A model generated the notes under the pieces. That model had not been told where the DNA came from, ran no database searches, and saw only the letters and a program-made list of their open reading frames with translations. A stretch of DNA of 11,517 nucleotides from contig CBDUXP010000092.1 of the NCBI GenBank assembly GCA_965371225.1, forward strand, positions 1 through 11,517. The letters are read 5' to 3'. The position numbers and the translations under genes are program-made. This document shows, one piece after another, positions 1 through 6,976 of the stretch; within the stretch, counting starts at the first letter, position 1, and each line of letters starts with the position of its first letter. Source of the stretch: CBDUXP01 sp965371225 [NCBI: uncultured bacterium] (GTDB lineage: Bacteria; Abyssobacteria; SURF-5; CBDUXP01).

Positions 1-2
1 AC

Positions 3-1121
3 AGCCCCATCATGGGGAACAACATGATGGGTGGCGCGTTCTCCTGGGCGTTCATTTTGCAGGCGGTGCTGATCGGGATGTTGTTCGTCGGCGCGAACTA
101 CTACCTGTGGGTGGGCATGCAGCGCATCGAGGGCGCGCAGCGGTATCGGCGCTACATCCCCATCAACACGTTCATCCTCATGCTCTGCTTCGCCGTCTGG
201 CTGACGCCGCACAACCTGCCACTGTCCGGCGCGGAGAAAAGCCTGCTGGGCGGTGCGCAGTACCACCCGGTGCTGAAGTACTTCGGCCTGATGCCCGCGA
301 AGAACGCGGCGGTGAACTTCATCATCCTGTCCACGTTCTTCTCGTTCCTCATGTACCGCCGCGCGAACAAGGGCGCCGTGCCGCCGTTCGCCACACACGG
401 GTGGCTCGGCAAGGGCGTGGTGGCAGGAGCCGGCGCCGCCAGCCTCCTGCTGTTGTTCTGGTACGTGGGGGTCATACGGGGGCTCGATCCGGCGGAGCTG
501 TCCGTGCCACCGGAGAACGTGTGGGTGTTCCACTGGGCGGTGCGCGCACTGTGGGTCCAGATGGGGGCGGCCGTGGTGGTGGTGTTGTTGACGTTTGCGA
601 ACCGCGGCGTCGACGCCCAGTTCCTGTACTTTGGCGTGTCGGTGTTCGTGGCCGCCGGGTTTTTCGGGGTGTGGGGCTTCGTGGCGATGGTGGAGGCGAG
701 CGCGTTCCTGCGCAACATCGCGGTCTGCCAAGTGCTCGTGGTGCTCACCTGCCTGATCCTGAATACCACCATTGACGTGTTCCTGTTCCGCGGCGCGCCG
801 GTCGTTGGGCAGATTCGCTGGGGCCACATCGCCGCGCGGGCGCAGTACGCGCTCATCCTCACGTGCATTTCCGTGGTGCTGCTGATGGGGCTCATGGGGT
901 ACGTGCGCTCCGGGCTGCGCGAGGATTGGCACATCTTCGGCGTGCTGCGCGACACGTCGTCCGGCGCGCACACGCCGTCGCTGGCGTACATGACGCGCGT
1001 CGTGTCGCTCATTACCGCGGTGTTCTTCGGGCTCGTGGCGTTCGTGTTCTGGCTCGCGCACCTCGGCGACCAGCCAGAGGAGCCCGAGGCGCCCGCCTCG
1101 GCGGAGGGCACCCCGGCATGA
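3..1121 (+). CDS. Polytopic membrane protein, bd-like quinol oxidase subunit I-related, 5'-truncated by window edge
   Basis: The reading frame is open to the left edge (codons for S-P-I precede the first ATG at nt 12) and no ribosome-binding site lies before that ATG, so the true start is probably outside the window. From the ATG, 369 residues are visible with about nine hydrophobic segments (roughly 11-33, 51-66, 98-115, 133-155, 172-197, 203-229, 235-256, 274-298, 328-350) and a Glu/Pro-rich tail. Histidines in or near membrane segments that could bind haem include H67 (TPHN), H174 (VFHW) and H272 (WGHI). The TPHN and GAQYHPVLKYFG stretches resemble my recollection of the C-terminal half of divergent cytochrome bd-like oxidases of chemolithotrophs. 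The classical GRQPW motif of CydA is not in the visible part, so the family call is moderate. The stop overlaps the next start as ATGA, and the following genes are cytochromes, which supports a respiratory role in the cytoplasmic membrane. Confidence 0.6.
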   Translation, partial: SPIMGNNMMGGAFSWAFILQAVLIGMLFVGANYYLWVGMQRIEGAQRYRRYIPINTFILMLCFAVWLTPHNLPLSGAEKSLLGGAQYHPVLKYFGLMPAKNAAVNFIILSTFFSFLMYRRANKGAVPPFATHGWLGKGVVAGAGAASLLLLFWYVGVIRGLDPAELSVPPENVWVFHWAVRALWVQMGAAVVVVLLTFANRGVDAQFLYFGVSVFVAAGFFGVWGFVAMVEASAFLRNIAVCQVLVVLTCLILNTTIDVFLFRGAPVVGQIRWGHIAARAQYALILTCISVVLLMGLMGYVRSGLREDWHIFGVLRDTSSGAHTPSLAYMTRVVSLITAVFFGLVAFVFWLAHLGDQPEEPEAPASAEGTPA

Positions 1122-2053
1122 TCGGGCAGGCCGTCGGCCTCGGCGCCGTCTTCATCGCCCTCTGCGCGGCGGTGCTCTGGCCGGCCCGGCGCTTCGGGCC
1201 GCTCGGGCTGTTCGTTGCGACACTGGTGCTGGGGACGGTGTTCTTTACGGTCGCGCTGCCCGGGTACGTGCTGCCCGGTGGGACGGTGGTTCCGGGCATC
1301 GCGATGGCTGCGGCCAACTCCGTGCGTCCGCTGCCGCTGCCCGCCCTGGCGTACTGGGTCTATCTCCTGCTCATCGTCATCGGCGGACTGGTGGCGGTGT
1401 CGAGCGACGACGAGTGGTGGCGCGATTTCCGCCGGCCGATCGTGCGCGGCCTGTGCGGCGACGTGCCGCGCGCGGCGGCGCCGTTGCGCGTGCTCGTCCT
1501 GTACGCGTGCATTCCACTAGCGGTGGGGTGGGGCACGGTGCGCGGCGCGGGGGCCACGGCGGGCGTGCCCATCGAGTCGCGCCAAGCGCATCCGTCCATC
1601 TCGTACGACCCCGACCTCGTCAGCCCTGTGCGTCATCCCCGCGCGGACCGTCTGGCGGCGTTCGCGGCGGCAGAAGGGCTGGCGGACGCTCCGGTCGGCG
1701 ACGTGCCGGCGGCGTATCGCGAGGCGATACTGCGCGAGGGCCGGCACCTGTACGGGAAGAACTGCTCGCACTGCCACGGCGGGAAGGCCGATGGCACCGG
1801 ACACCTGGCGCGGGCGCTGCGCCTGCGGCCGGCGGACTTCACTGACTCGGGCACGATTGCCACGCTCGTCGAAGCCTACGCCTTCCGCCGCGTGATGGAC
1901 GGCGGCATCGGTCTGCCGGGGGCGGGCACCCCGTGGGATTCCGCCATGCCCAGGTGGAAGGGCGAACTGACCGAGGAAGAGGTTTTCAAGATCCTCCTTG
2001 CCGAATACGACATCGCCGGCGTCTCGCCGCGCGTGCCGGAGAAGCTGGAATGA
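1118..2053 (+). CDS. Membrane-anchored monohaem cytochrome c
   Basis: This 311-residue protein starts at the ATG overlapping the previous stop (ATGA). The same frame is open further upstream, but that part lies inside gene 1 and does not look coding. The N-terminal half holds about four hydrophobic segments (near 4-21, 28-50, 75-95, 123-141). The C-terminal domain has one haem c site, CSHCH at 216-220, in a class I cytochrome c context (GRHLYGKNCSHCHGG, later RPADFTD). M277 in SAMPRW is the likely sixth ligand. Fused membrane and cytochrome c domains of this kind often accept or deliver electrons for an adjacent membrane oxidoreductase. The overlap on both sides suggests a complex with the protein before it and the multihaem protein after it. 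The membrane part is not recognised as a named family. The cytochrome domain is secure; the partner assignment is inference. Confidence 0.88.
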   Translation: MIGQAVGLGAVFIALCAAVLWPARRFGPLGLFVATLVLGTVFFTVALPGYVLPGGTVVPGIAMAAANSVRPLPLPALAYWVYLLLIVIGGLVAVSSDDEWWRDFRRPIVRGLCGDVPRAAAPLRVLVLYACIPLAVGWGTVRGAGATAGVPIESRQAHPSISYDPDLVSPVRHPRADRLAAFAAAEGLADAPVGDVPAAYREAILREGRHLYGKNCSHCHGGKADGTGHLARALRLRPADFTDSGTIATLVEAYAFRRVMDGGIGLPGAGTPWDSAMPRWKGELTEEEVFKILLAEYDIAGVSPRVPEKLE

Positions 2054-3807
2054 GGGCGGCAGTCGGCCGGCGCTTTCGGTTGGTCCTGGCCGCGTGCGTG
2101 GTCGTGGCTGCGGTTCCCGCTGCCGCTCAGGAGAAGTACGATCCCGCCGCGCTCGGGCCGCGCAAGGCGCAGTTCCCGGTGGACGCGGCGGCCGTGGAGC
2201 GCGGGGAGGTGGTGTACGCGCGCTACTGCGCGTTCTGTCACGGAGACGCGGGCGCAGGCGACGGCGGCGCGGCGCTGTACCTGGCCCCCCGCCCGCGCGA
2301 CTTCACGCTCGGGCTGTTCAAGTTTCGCTCGACGCAGACGGGCGAGCTGCCGACGGACGAGGACCTGTTCCGTACGATTTCGCGCGGGGTGCCGGGTACG
2401 GCGATGCCCGCGTGGGGCGAGCCGCCCTCCGCACTGGCCGAGGCGGACCGGTGGGCCGTGACGTACTACCTGAAGACCATCGCGACGGAGGACTTCGAGG
2501 ACGAGGACTTCAATCCGTACGACTACCTGCTCGAGATGCCCGAGCCACCGCAGGTGACGCCGGAGCTGATTGCCACGGGACAGGCACTGTACCTGGACGA
2601 GAGCAAGGGCGGTTGCGTGAAATGCCACGGCCCGCTGGGGCGCGGCGACGGGCGCGAAGCCGGCACGCACCGGGACGATTGGGGCGATCCGATCCTGCCG
2701 GCGGACTTCACGAAGGCGTGGCAACTGCGCAATGGCGGCAGCATGCGCGAGTTGTTCCGGTCCATGTCCACAGGGTTCAACGGCACGCCCATGGCCGGGT
2801 TCGCCGAGACCTTCGATGAAGACGAACGGTGGGCGCTCGTGAGCTACGTACGCTCGCTCATGGACGCGCCGCCCCCGGAGGGAGCGGTGGTGCTTGTGGC
2901 GCACAAGGCGCTTGTGGACATCCCGCGCGACCCCGGCGATCCGTTCTGGGAGGCCCAGCCGGCGCTGGAGGTGCCGCTGGCCGGCCAGGCGGTGACGCCG
3001 CCCCGCCTCGCGTCCGCGTCGGTGGACCTGGTGCGCGTGCGCGCCGCGTACACGGACGAGGAGGTGGCGTTCCACTTCACGTGGAATGACCGCTTCAAGA
3101 ACGTACTGGCCCCGCGGGAGGAGGGCGGTGAGCCCGCCATCGCGCCGGACCTCTGGACGCCCGAGCTGGCCGACCCCGACACGTTCATCACGATGGCGCA
3201 ACTGTGGGCCCGCCGCAGCGACAGCTTCCGCGACCGGTTGCAAGTGCAGTTCCCCGTCAGGCCCTCCGACGGGCCGGACAAGCCGTTTTTCTTCCTCGGC
3301 GGCGCCCGCGCACCCGTGCACCTGTGGACGTGGAACGCGGACTGGAACGAGCGCCCGGCCGCGCACGGCGGCCGCGTCGCCGTCGAGCGTGTGGGCAAGG
3401 GATACAAGAAGGAGCCCGCGGCGCAGCCGGAGGACAGCCAGGCGCTCGACGGCCGCGGGGAGCACGAGGCGGGCCGGTGGCGCCTCGTACTCGTGCGGCC
3501 GCGCCTGACGGACGACGCGAGGCGGGACACGCAGTTTGAACCGGGGCGGCCGATTCCGTTCGCCCTCCAGGCCTGGGACGGCGGCAACGGCGAAGAAGGC
3601 CTCTTATGCGCCTTCTCGTCATGGCATTACGTGGTGCTCGAGGCGGAGGCGGATCCGCGGGTGTACGCGTGGGCCGGCGCCGGCACGCTGCTGACGCTTG
3701 CGGGCATGGCCGGCCTGGTCCGCGCCGCGCGCCGGGCCAACCTGGATGAACTTGAGGGAAGCGACCCGACACCGGCGGCCGATGGGCAGCCGGCGGAGAG
3801 TGGCTGA
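2050..3807 (+). CDS. Dihaem cytochrome c with C-terminal EB_dh-type haem-binding domain and membrane anchor
   Basis: This 585-residue protein begins at the ATG overlapping the previous stop (ATGA). That start gives a good signal peptide (basic MRAAVGRRFR, hydrophobic core, AAA-Q cleavage near residue 26), so the longer upstream frame is not used. Two cytochrome c domains follow: CAFCH at 60-64 with likely ligand M119 (TAMPAW), and CVKCH at 189-193 with likely ligand M248 (TPMAGF). Residues about 285-530 resemble the ethylbenzene-dehydrogenase/DMSO-reductase gamma family (EB_dh), which binds a b-type haem. Cues are AYTDEEVAFHFTWND, FPVRPSDGPDKPFFFLGG, PVHLWTWNADW and FALQAWDGG. A hydrophobic segment at 538-558 with a basic cytoplasmic-side flank (RAARRAN) anchors the C-terminus. 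The family includes gamma subunits of periplasmic molybdoenzymes such as NxrC-like proteins, but no alpha or beta subunit is in the window. It probably relays electrons on the periplasmic side. Confidence 0.88.
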   Translation: MRAAVGRRFRLVLAACVVVAAVPAAAQEKYDPAALGPRKAQFPVDAAAVERGEVVYARYCAFCHGDAGAGDGGAALYLAPRPRDFTLGLFKFRSTQTGELPTDEDLFRTISRGVPGTAMPAWGEPPSALAEADRWAVTYYLKTIATEDFEDEDFNPYDYLLEMPEPPQVTPELIATGQALYLDESKGGCVKCHGPLGRGDGREAGTHRDDWGDPILPADFTKAWQLRNGGSMRELFRSMSTGFNGTPMAGFAETFDEDERWALVSYVRSLMDAPPPEGAVVLVAHKALVDIPRDPGDPFWEAQPALEVPLAGQAVTPPRLASASVDLVRVRAAYTDEEVAFHFTWNDRFKNVLAPREEGGEPAIAPDLWTPELADPDTFITMAQLWARRSDSFRDRLQVQFPVRPSDGPDKPFFFLGGARAPVHLWTWNADWNERPAAHGGRVAVERVGKGYKKEPAAQPEDSQALDGRGEHEAGRWRLVLVRPRLTDDARRDTQFEPGRPIPFALQAWDGGNGEEGLLCAFSSWHYVVLEAEADPRVYAWAGAGTLLTLAGMAGLVRAARRANLDELEGSDPTPAADGQPAESG

Positions 3808-3812
3808 GTACG

Positions 3813-3830
3813 GTGGCGCTCGAACGCCAC
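3813..3830 (+). promoter_or_regulatory. Inter-cistronic hairpin
   Basis: A perfect 6-bp inverted repeat (GTGGCG / CGCCAC) with a 6-nt loop (CTCGAA) fills the middle of the 36-nt gap between the EB_dh cytochrome and the cupredoxin-like gene. There is no T-run, so it is not a standard intrinsic terminator. It sits directly upstream of the GAGGA ribosome-binding sequence and could affect translation or mRNA processing. A chance repeat in GC-rich DNA is possible. Confidence 0.35.
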
Positions 3831-3834
3831 GAGT

Positions 3835-3839
3835 GAGGA
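3835..3839 (+). promoter_or_regulatory. Ribosome-binding site of the cupredoxin-like gene
   Basis: GAGGA lies four bases before the ATG at 3844. It supports that start, which also gives a clean signal peptide. Confidence 0.6.
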
Positions 3840-3843
3840 CACA

Positions 3844-4632
3844 ATGCAGACACTACGAATCGCATGTGCGGCGCTAGTGGCGGTCGCTCTATGCGCCGCG
3901 CCGGTCGGTGCGGCGGAGAAATACGAAGAGATCGCCGTAGAGAACGGCGGCACGGTCAGCGGCCGGGTCGTGTGGAACGGTGCGGTACCGGCCCTGGAGG
4001 ACTACGCAATCAACAAGAACGTCGAAGTCTGCGCCCACGGCGGGGTCACGATGCGGCCGAGCGACCGGCTGCTCGTCTCGGCCGACGGTGGCGTGGCGAA
4101 CGCCGTCGTGTACCTGAAGGACGTGACGAGTGGCAAGCCGATGCCGAAGGTGGCCGCGACGCTGAACCAGCGGGGCTGCCGGTACGAGCCGCACGTCCAG
4201 GTGGTGCCGCGCAAGACCAAGCTCACCATGTCGAGCGAGGACGACGTGCTGCACAACATCCACATGTTCGGCGCCGCGACGTACAACATCCCGTTCTCCG
4301 GCCCGGAGTCGATCACCAAGAGTATGCGCAAGGCGGGCGTCGTGCGGATTCAGTGCGACGCAGGCCACGGCTGGATGAACGGGTACGTCCACGTGGCGAA
4401 CCACCCGTACTACGCGGTGACGGACGAGACTGGCGCCTTCACGCTGACCGACGTACCGCCCGGCTCCTACACGATCCTTATGTGGCACGAACACTGGGAG
4501 ATTACGCAGAAGCGCGAGAAGGATGGCGTGGTCACCGGCTACGAGTTCGCCGACCCCGTCGAGCTCAGTCAGCAGGTGGAGGTCGCCCCCGGCCGTGACA
4601 CCACCGTAACCTTCGAGCTGTCCGGCTCCTGA
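3844..4632 (+). CDS. Secreted cupredoxin-like protein with carboxypeptidase regulatory-like (beta-sandwich) segments
   Basis: This 262-residue protein has a signal peptide (MQTLRIACAALVAVALCAAP, cleavage near VGAA-EK at 24). The mature part opens with a GTVSGRVVWNGAVP strand typical of carboxypeptidase regulatory-like beta-sandwich domains. The same fold signature recurs at 189-216 (AVTDETGAFTLTDVPPGSY, then WHEH). Between them are potential type 1 copper ligands: H137 and H140 in LHNIHMF, then C171, H175 and M178 in CDAGHGWM. The Cys-x3-His-x2-Met spacing is close to that of cupredoxins. C63 and C112 could form a disulfide. Members of this group often sit beside cytochrome c genes and are annotated as plastocyanin-like or methylamine-utilisation-like proteins. 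It is probably a periplasmic electron carrier or copper-binding partner of the flanking cytochromes. Copper binding is inferred from motif spacing, and H137 and H140 compete for the N-terminal ligand position. Confidence 0.82.
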   Translation: MQTLRIACAALVAVALCAAPVGAAEKYEEIAVENGGTVSGRVVWNGAVPALEDYAINKNVEVCAHGGVTMRPSDRLLVSADGGVANAVVYLKDVTSGKPMPKVAATLNQRGCRYEPHVQVVPRKTKLTMSSEDDVLHNIHMFGAATYNIPFSGPESITKSMRKAGVVRIQCDAGHGWMNGYVHVANHPYYAVTDETGAFTLTDVPPGSYTILMWHEHWEITQKREKDGVVTGYEFADPVELSQQVEVAPGRDTTVTFELSGS

Positions 4633-4644
4633 TCGCCGGCGATC
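4631..4644. repeat. 14-bp perfect palindrome
   Basis: GATCGCCGGCGATC equals its own reverse complement. It begins inside the stop codon of the cupredoxin-like gene and lies in the 34-nt gap before the next cytochrome gene. It has no loop, so it is more like a protein-binding site than an RNA hairpin. Chance cannot be excluded at this GC content. Confidence 0.4.
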
Positions 4645-4666
4645 CGGAAGAACACCCGACACGATT

Positions 4667-5602
4667 ATGAACGGCGCGATTGGCAAAGTCGTCCTCTTCG
4701 GCCTCGCGAACCTCGCCTTGTTCGTCTACATGGGGGAGGCGATCACGCGGCTGACCGGCACCGGCGCCGCGGCCGGCGGGGCGGCGCTCAGCGGTGAGGT
4801 GTCGCCGGAAGCTGGGGAAGCGCTCTTCCTTGGCCGCGGCAAGTGTTACACGTGTCATGCGATCGGCGGCGAGGGTTCGGCCGTGCGCTGCCCGAATCTC
4901 GGCATGCAGGGCGAGAAGTTCACTGAACCCGTCGCCATCCGCGCGGCGGTGCGCGGCGCGGAGCGCGGCCTCTCGCGCGTCCAATACCTGTTCGAGTCAC
5001 TCTACGACCCGAACGCGTCCATCGTGCCCGGGTATCCGAAAGACCTGATGAAACCGATCCATCGGCCGCCGATTGCACTGTCCGACGACCAGATCGCGTC
5101 CGTGATCCTCTACCTCCTGCAAAAAGGCGGCGTTGACCTGGAGGCGGAGACGATGGCGGAGGTGCAGGCGGCGCAGCAGCGCTTCGCTGCCACGCGCGGT
5201 GCGGTTCCCGCTGCCGCCGGCGTGGCGTTGCCGGCGGGGGATGCCGACGACGGCCTCGAGGCTTTCGCCGAGCTGGGCTGTCGCCAGTGCCACCGCGTGG
5301 ACGGCGTCGAGTTCGACCTCGAGGTGGCGGCGGCGAGCGGTGTCGGGCCCGACCTGACGAGTATCGGCGCCATTCAGACCCGCGAGTACCTGGCTGAGTC
5401 GGTGCTCGCGCCGAGCAAACTCATCGTGGGCGACCCGGCCGGCGCGGAACCGGGCAGCCCGAAGAGCTACCAGCACGCCGCGGGCCTCAGCAAGATGCCC
5501 GAGTACCAGGCCCTCATGACGCTCGGCCAGTTGCAGGACATCGTCGAGTTCCTGACGCAACTCGAAGACGCCGAAACCAACGCGGAGCACTTCGGCGGAT
5601 AA
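4667..5602 (+). CDS. Membrane-anchored dihaem cytochrome c
   Basis: This 311-residue protein has a single N-terminal hydrophobic segment (residues 5-23) that should act as an uncleaved signal anchor, placing the rest in the periplasm. Domain 1 has CYTCH at 60-64 and a candidate Met ligand at M128, after VPGYPKDL. Domain 2 has CRQCH at 205-209 and M277 (LSKMPEY) as likely ligand. The two domains are joined by an Ala-rich linker around 165-195. The paired layout, haem site then a Pro-Gly-x-x-K/S-x-M loop, resembles tandem class I cytochromes of cytochrome oxidase or bc-type modules. No strong ribosome-binding site precedes the ATG (GGAAG lies 16 nt away), so translation may be coupled to the gene upstream, 34 nt before. 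It probably shuttles electrons among the membrane complex, the EB_dh cytochrome and the cupredoxin-like protein. Confidence 0.87.
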   Translation: MNGAIGKVVLFGLANLALFVYMGEAITRLTGTGAAAGGAALSGEVSPEAGEALFLGRGKCYTCHAIGGEGSAVRCPNLGMQGEKFTEPVAIRAAVRGAERGLSRVQYLFESLYDPNASIVPGYPKDLMKPIHRPPIALSDDQIASVILYLLQKGGVDLEAETMAEVQAAQQRFAATRGAVPAAAGVALPAGDADDGLEAFAELGCRQCHRVDGVEFDLEVAAASGVGPDLTSIGAIQTREYLAESVLAPSKLIVGDPAGAEPGSPKSYQHAAGLSKMPEYQALMTLGQLQDIVEFLTQLEDAETNAEHFGG

Positions 5603-5611
5603 GGAAAGGGG
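5603..5611 (+). promoter_or_regulatory. Ribosome-binding site of the Mrp gene
   Basis: GGAAAGGGG lies directly after the preceding stop and 10 bases before the ATG at 5622. It supports that start over the internal ATG at residue 36. Confidence 0.5.
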
Positions 5612-5621
5612 CGGCAGACCT

Positions 5622-6506
5622 ATGAAGCACTACCACGACATCCCCGGTGACGGCGGCTCCGGCATCGCCGAACAGGTCGGGGTCCTGACGCAGCGACTCA
5701 CCGACCGCCTGGCAGCGATCGAACACATGCTGGTCATCGGCAGCGGCAAGGGCGGCGTGGGTAAGAGCACGATCACGGCCAACCTGGCTGCGGCGCTCGC
5801 GTCGCGCGGACTCGCGGTCGGTGTGCTCGATGCGGATTTCAACGGCCCGAGTCAAGCGCGCCTGTTCGGCGTGGCCGCCGAGCCGATCACCCGCAGCGCG
5901 GACGGGGTCGTGCCCCCACAGGGTGCCGGCGGCGTTTCCGTGCTCTCCATGGCGGCGTTCATCGAAGACGGCGCCGCGCTTCGCTGGCGGGGGGGCGCCG
6001 AGGGGGCGCATCTCTGGCGTGGCGGGATGGAAGGCACTGCGTTGCGCGAATTCCTCGCCGACGCGGCGTGGGGCGCACTCGATTACCTCGTGGTGGACCT
6101 GCCGCCCGGCACGGACCGGCTTGCCACCGTGGCGGGGTTCGCGCCGGAGGGGGCCGCGACTCTGCTCGTGACGCTGCCGTCCGAACTCAGCCAGACAGTC
6201 GTCGCCCGGTCCGTCGACGTCGCACGCGAACGTGGACCTCGGCTGCTGGGGCTCGTGGAAAACATGGCCGGTTACCGCTGCCCGCGCTGCGGCGAGGTCG
6301 GGGAGCTGTTCAGCGGCGATGCGCGTGACATGGCGGAGGCGCTCCTGACGCCCGTGCTAGCACGTGTCCCGTTCGATCCGGCCGTCGTGTGCGCGTGCGA
6401 CCGCGGCGTGCCCATTGTGTTGGCCGAGCCCGACGGGGAAGCGGCCCGGAGCTTTCACCACTTGGCGGACGCCGTGCATGCCGCCATCGAGGAGGGAACC
6501 CAATGA
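5622..6506 (+). CDS. mrp: Mrp/NBP35 (ApbC) family P-loop ATPase, iron-sulfur cluster carrier
   Basis: This 294-residue protein has a deviant Walker A/P-loop, GKGGVGKS at 42-49, the partner motif LDADFNGPS at 69-77, and DLPPGT at 159-164. It also has the family CxxC pair C220-PR-C223, which in Mrp/ApbC/Nbp35 proteins bridges a 4Fe-4S cluster between two subunits. The N-terminal YHDIPGDGGSG stretch is a usual leader in bacterial members, supporting the upstream ATG. Known members bind and transfer Fe-S clusters to apoproteins in the cytoplasm. The stop overlaps the next start (ATGA), so it is tightly linked to the zinc-ribbon/PCP_red gene and, further on, to a radical SAM protein that needs 4Fe-4S clusters. 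It is therefore a plausible dedicated cluster donor. Extra cysteines occur near the C-terminus (C257, C259). A ParA/MinD-type role is less likely because of the CxxC. Confidence 0.88.
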   Translation: MKHYHDIPGDGGSGIAEQVGVLTQRLTDRLAAIEHMLVIGSGKGGVGKSTITANLAAALASRGLAVGVLDADFNGPSQARLFGVAAEPITRSADGVVPPQGAGGVSVLSMAAFIEDGAALRWRGGAEGAHLWRGGMEGTALREFLADAAWGALDYLVVDLPPGTDRLATVAGFAPEGAATLLVTLPSELSQTVVARSVDVARERGPRLLGLVENMAGYRCPRCGEVGELFSGDARDMAEALLTPVLARVPFDPAVVCACDRGVPIVLAEPDGEAARSFHHLADAVHAAIEEGTQ

Positions 6507-6952
6507 AATTCTTGTGCGTCCAATGTGACGAACCCATGAAGCTCCAACGCAATAACGGCGTCGAGCGTGGATCGCTGACCGTGCTCTTCGGCTGCCCCGG
6601 CTGCGGCTGGGAAGTGGCCATGCTAACGAATCCCGCGGAGACCACCATGGTGTCCAGCCTGGGGATTCGCGTGGGCGGCCGCGCGGGCGAGCCGCTGGTG
6701 CCCCTCGAAAGCACCAGCGCAAATCTCGCAGGCGGCTGCCCGTTCACCGGGGCGGCGGCCGAGGACGCGGCGCCGGCCGAGGGGCAGCGGCCACCGACAT
6801 GGACGCCGGAGGCGGAGGCACGCATGCAGCGGGTGCCCGACTTCGTGCGCCCGATGGCGACACGCCGCATCGAACAGTACGCGCGGGAGTGCGGCCACAC
6901 CACCATCACCGAGGATGTCGTGCTTCAGGCTCGCGCCGACGTCGGGATGTAA
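6503..6952 (+). CDS. Small zinc-ribbon protein with C-terminal PCP_red domain
   Basis: This 149-residue cytoplasmic protein starts at the ATG that overlaps the mrp stop; no signal peptide is seen. The N-terminus has four cysteines in a zinc-ribbon or rubredoxin-like arrangement, C5-VQ-C8 and C31-PG-C34, which could bind zinc, iron or an Fe-S cluster. A fifth cysteine is in GGCPF (C79). A Glu/Ala/Pro linker (85-98) leads to a ~48-residue helical domain at 100-147, starting WTPEAEARMQRVPDFVRPMA and ending near TITEDVVLQARADVG. I recognise this as PCP_red, the domain at the C-terminus of the BchB/ChlB subunit of dark protochlorophyllide reductase. No chlorophyll gene is present in the window. 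The same domain recurs in the next two genes, so the three proteins probably act together. Function is not established; tetrapyrrole or cofactor handling is inference. Confidence 0.85.
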   Translation: MKFLCVQCDEPMKLQRNNGVERGSLTVLFGCPGCGWEVAMLTNPAETTMVSSLGIRVGGRAGEPLVPLESTSANLAGGCPFTGAAAEDAAPAEGQRPPTWTPEAEARMQRVPDFVRPMATRRIEQYARECGHTTITEDVVLQARADVGM

Positions 6953-6961
6953 CGGTTTCCT

Positions 6962-6970
6962 GGAAAGGGG
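6962..6970 (+). promoter_or_regulatory. Ribosome-binding site of the USP/PCP_red gene
   Basis: GGAAAGGGG lies six bases before the ATG at 6977. It is the same nine bases used upstream of mrp, and it fixes the start in the 24-nt gap after the zinc-ribbon gene. Confidence 0.65.
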
Positions 6971-6976
6971 TCCATC

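Noticed and set aside
863-1117. N-terminal extension of the monohaem cytochrome frame
   Set aside because: This part is out of frame within gene 1 and encodes His/Arg/Ala-rich sequence. The ATG at 1118 overlaps the upstream stop and starts a hydrophobic segment.
1933-2049. N-terminal extension of the dihaem/EB_dh frame
   Set aside because: It lies inside the preceding cytochrome gene. The ATG at 2050 yields a good signal peptide and an ATGA overlap.
1876-3465. 529-codon open frame on the minus strand
   Set aside because: It lies opposite the cytochrome genes with their CxxCH motifs and has low-complexity Arg/Val/Leu composition with no domain.
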